From: Bin55 sp965205545
Lineage (GTDB): Bacteria; Pseudomonadota; Gammaproteobacteria; Pseudomonadales; Azotimanducaceae
Assembly (NCBI GenBank): GCA_965205545.1
Contig: OZ242170.1
Location: 2,232,001-2,296,000, forward strand
Reading direction: 5' to 3'
Length of the DNA stretch: 64,000 bases
Positions within the stretch are counted from its first letter, which is position 1, and every line of letters begins with the position of its first letter. Shown in pieces: positions 62,540 through 64,000 of this stretch. The notes beneath the pieces were generated by a model. It made no database searches, was not told the DNA's origin, and was given only the letters and a program-made list of their open reading frames with translations. A program made the translations under genes and the position numbers.

Positions 62540-63970
62540 TTATTCCGCGGCTGCGCTACTTTCCTTTCGTAGGGCCAATTGCTCCAAATTGGTGGTGTGA
62601 TCCCTTCGGCCGATCCGATACAACCAAACCAGCACTATTGCCACTAGATTCAGTCCGCACCAAAGCGGAAGAAAGAGCATAGCGAGATTCACGCGGTGAG
62701 CAATGGTCATGTCTGCTGCGGATACCACCGTATCCATCCCAACGAAGGTCAAGATTAGTCCGGCAGAGAGAATTCCTCCTGCCGAAATGGCCTTTGAACC
62801 AAATGCCCGTGTTGCAAAGAACAGTCCTTCCGATCGGCGTGTAGTGCTGATTTCACTGTCCTCCACGACATCGGCCATCATGGAGTCCATCATCATGGCT
62901 CCGACAATGATGCAAGCGACTTCGACCACGATGAACGTGGTGTAAATTGCGAGCGACAGACCGCTTCCAAGTGGCGGCCAATAGCCCGTGAGAAGCAGGA
63001 TGTAGGGAATTGGAAAGAGCGCTATGTAGGTAAGTGTCGTGTAGATTGCGGCACGTTTCTTCTCAAGTTTCCTGCCCAATAGCGGCCCGAGAAAATAGGC
63101 GAGGATTGGAGCGATAAGCACCGCAATGGCTGTAATGCCGATCTGCACCTCGTTGAATCCGAAAAAGAACCTCGTGTTGTAGATGTATAGAGCCGTACTG
63201 AGTCCTCCTGCAATGCCGCTTACCAATCCGTAGCCAAACAACGTCGCGAAGTTTCGATTGCGCAACGACTGAATCATCTGCTGGAATTCGCGCCAGATTT
63301 CGGACACGCGGAAGCTCTCGCTAGGCTGAGGCAAGGTCATCGCGTACCGTTGCGTTCCCAAAGACGAAATGATGATGGTCAACGCGATGGCTACTGCCCC
63401 TACCGTGGAGAAGATCTTGTAGCCCGTATGGGAATCCAATCCGTACACGCCCACCCAAAACAGGAAATTGATGCAGTGAATGCCGTTTCCGCCGTACCAG
63501 CCCAGTGTTTGACGCAGAGCCAGCCACCTGCTCCTTCTGTCGTAGTCGGATTCAAGTTCGGGAAGTTGCGCCACGGATGGAACTTCGACCAGCGTAGTGC
63601 CAGTGCGAATCACGATGGCTAGCACGAGGAGATACCAAAACCCATTGGATTCGTTGATCTCGATCGGAGGATTGAAGACTAGCCAGAAAGAAAGGGGGAA
63701 AATGAGAAGCGACGCATACATGAAGGGATGGCGTCGCCCGAGACGCGATTTAGTCTTGTCCGACCAATGGCCGAGAATTAAGTCAGACGCAGCGTCCCAC
63801 AAAACTGCTATGCCAATGGCCATTGCAGCGCTGGCAGCGGGAATGCCAAGAACGCGCGTGGCAAAGACTAGCAGCAGGTAACTGAAGGCATAGTTCTTGA
63901 TGCCGAAGGCAATGGACGCTGAACCGTAGAACCAATGGAGGGGATTGCGTTCAAGCAGTCCTTTAGACAT
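62540..63970 (-). CDS. MFS transporter, GPH (melibiose/glucuronide) type
   Basis: 476 residues with 12 hydrophobic segments. WDAASDLILGHWSDKTKSRLGRRHPFMY is the typical GPH-family cytoplasmic loop, and DVVEDSEISTTRRSEGLFFATRAF matches the second half. Members import glycosides with Na+ or H+; several marine relatives carry other organic acids. The start ATG at 63970 has AGGAATTC upstream. Confidence 0.9.
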   Translation of the reverse strand: MSKGLLERNPLHWFYGSASIAFGIKNYAFSYLLLVFATRVLGIPAASAAMAIGIAVLWDAASDLILGHWSDKTKSRLGRRHPFMYASLLIFPLSFWLVFNPPIEINESNGFWYLLVLAIVIRTGTTLVEVPSVAQLPELESDYDRRSRWLALRQTLGWYGGNGIHCINFLFWVGVYGLDSHTGYKIFSTVGAVAIALTIIISSLGTQRYAMTLPQPSESFRVSEIWREFQQMIQSLRNRNFATLFGYGLVSGIAGGLSTALYIYNTRFFFGFNEVQIGITAIAVLIAPILAYFLGPLLGRKLEKKRAAIYTTLTYIALFPIPYILLLTGYWPPLGSGLSLAIYTTFIVVEVACIIVGAMMMDSMMADVVEDSEISTTRRSEGLFFATRAFGSKAISAGGILSAGLILTFVGMDTVVSAADMTIAHRVNLAMLFLPLWCGLNLVAIVLVWLYRIGRRDHTTNLEQLALRKESSAAAE

Positions 63971-64000
63971 TATTGAATTCCTGCGCTAGCGGTGGGCCAG

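Noticed and set aside
1..64000. CRISPR arrays, insertion sequences or prophage
   Set aside because: No regularly spaced repeats, transposase or phage genes were seen.

Overview
The window reads as about 64 kb of chromosome from a gammaproteobacterium, with roughly even base composition and dense genes. The main evidence is the macromolecular-synthesis operon rpsU-yqeY-dnaG-rpoD, a recognisable MetR regulator with a matching operator, ExoI (sbcB), type-2 ArgC, and a tRNA-Ile2(CAU) beside rpoD, where E. coli keeps ileX. The metabolic content is typical of uncultured marine or host-associated lineages. It includes thiolase/OB-fold pairs, MaoC and crotonase enzymes, a flavin-dependent (LLM) oxidoreductase, a probable PhyH dioxygenase and a form-II CoxL operon. 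The habitat is an inference. There are no rRNA genes, CRISPR arrays, transposases or phage genes.

Layout. 1-7.7 kb: acyl-CoA and redox enzymes (thiolase-like/OB-fold/dioxygenase operon, MaoC hydratase, ankyrin protein, LLM oxidoreductase, SDR, FAD-linked dehydrogenase). 7.9-16.1 kb: information processing (single-chain glycyl-tRNA synthetase, two RpoD paralogues, an intron-containing tRNA-Ile2, dnaG, yqeY, rpsU). 16.3-21.4 kb: argC-aminotransferase, nitrilase-AI-2E transporter, rhomboid protease. 21.4-25.7 kb: second thiolase-like/OB-fold pair, SixA-like phosphatase, PNPOx-like protein, metR. 25.7-29.7 kb: biotin-dependent acyl-CoA carboxylase operon. 29.8-34.1 kb: Nmad3 protein, purC, SDR, cystathionine gamma-synthase-type enzyme. 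34.2-43.4 kb: a run of tightly packed minus-strand genes (sbcB, Opu-type transporter, Nudix, AttEFGH-like ABC/FtsX/lipocalin system, Nudix). 43.4-47.8 kb: SLC13 transporter, acyltransferase, hypothetical and membrane proteins. 48.0-54.2 kb: a giant RND-ABC fusion with an ABC-2 permease and AlkB. 54.4-64 kb: alcohol dehydrogenase, tRNA-Gly, the molybdenum-hydroxylase operon, nitroreductase and an MFS transporter.

Three things stand out. First, the tRNA-Ile2(CAU) gene is split by a group I intron of about 284 nt inserted directly after the anticodon, with P, Q, R and S elements readable by eye and paired helices P1-P9. Second, that tRNA lies between two full-length primary-type sigma factors that differ at a promoter-contact position in region 1.2. 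Third, a 1606-residue protein joins a complete RND permease to a C-terminal ABC ATPase and is followed by an ABC-2 permease. This last module is the best candidate for an undescribed system. No intergenic stretch exceeds about 250 bases. Functions are assigned from motifs read by eye, without database searches.
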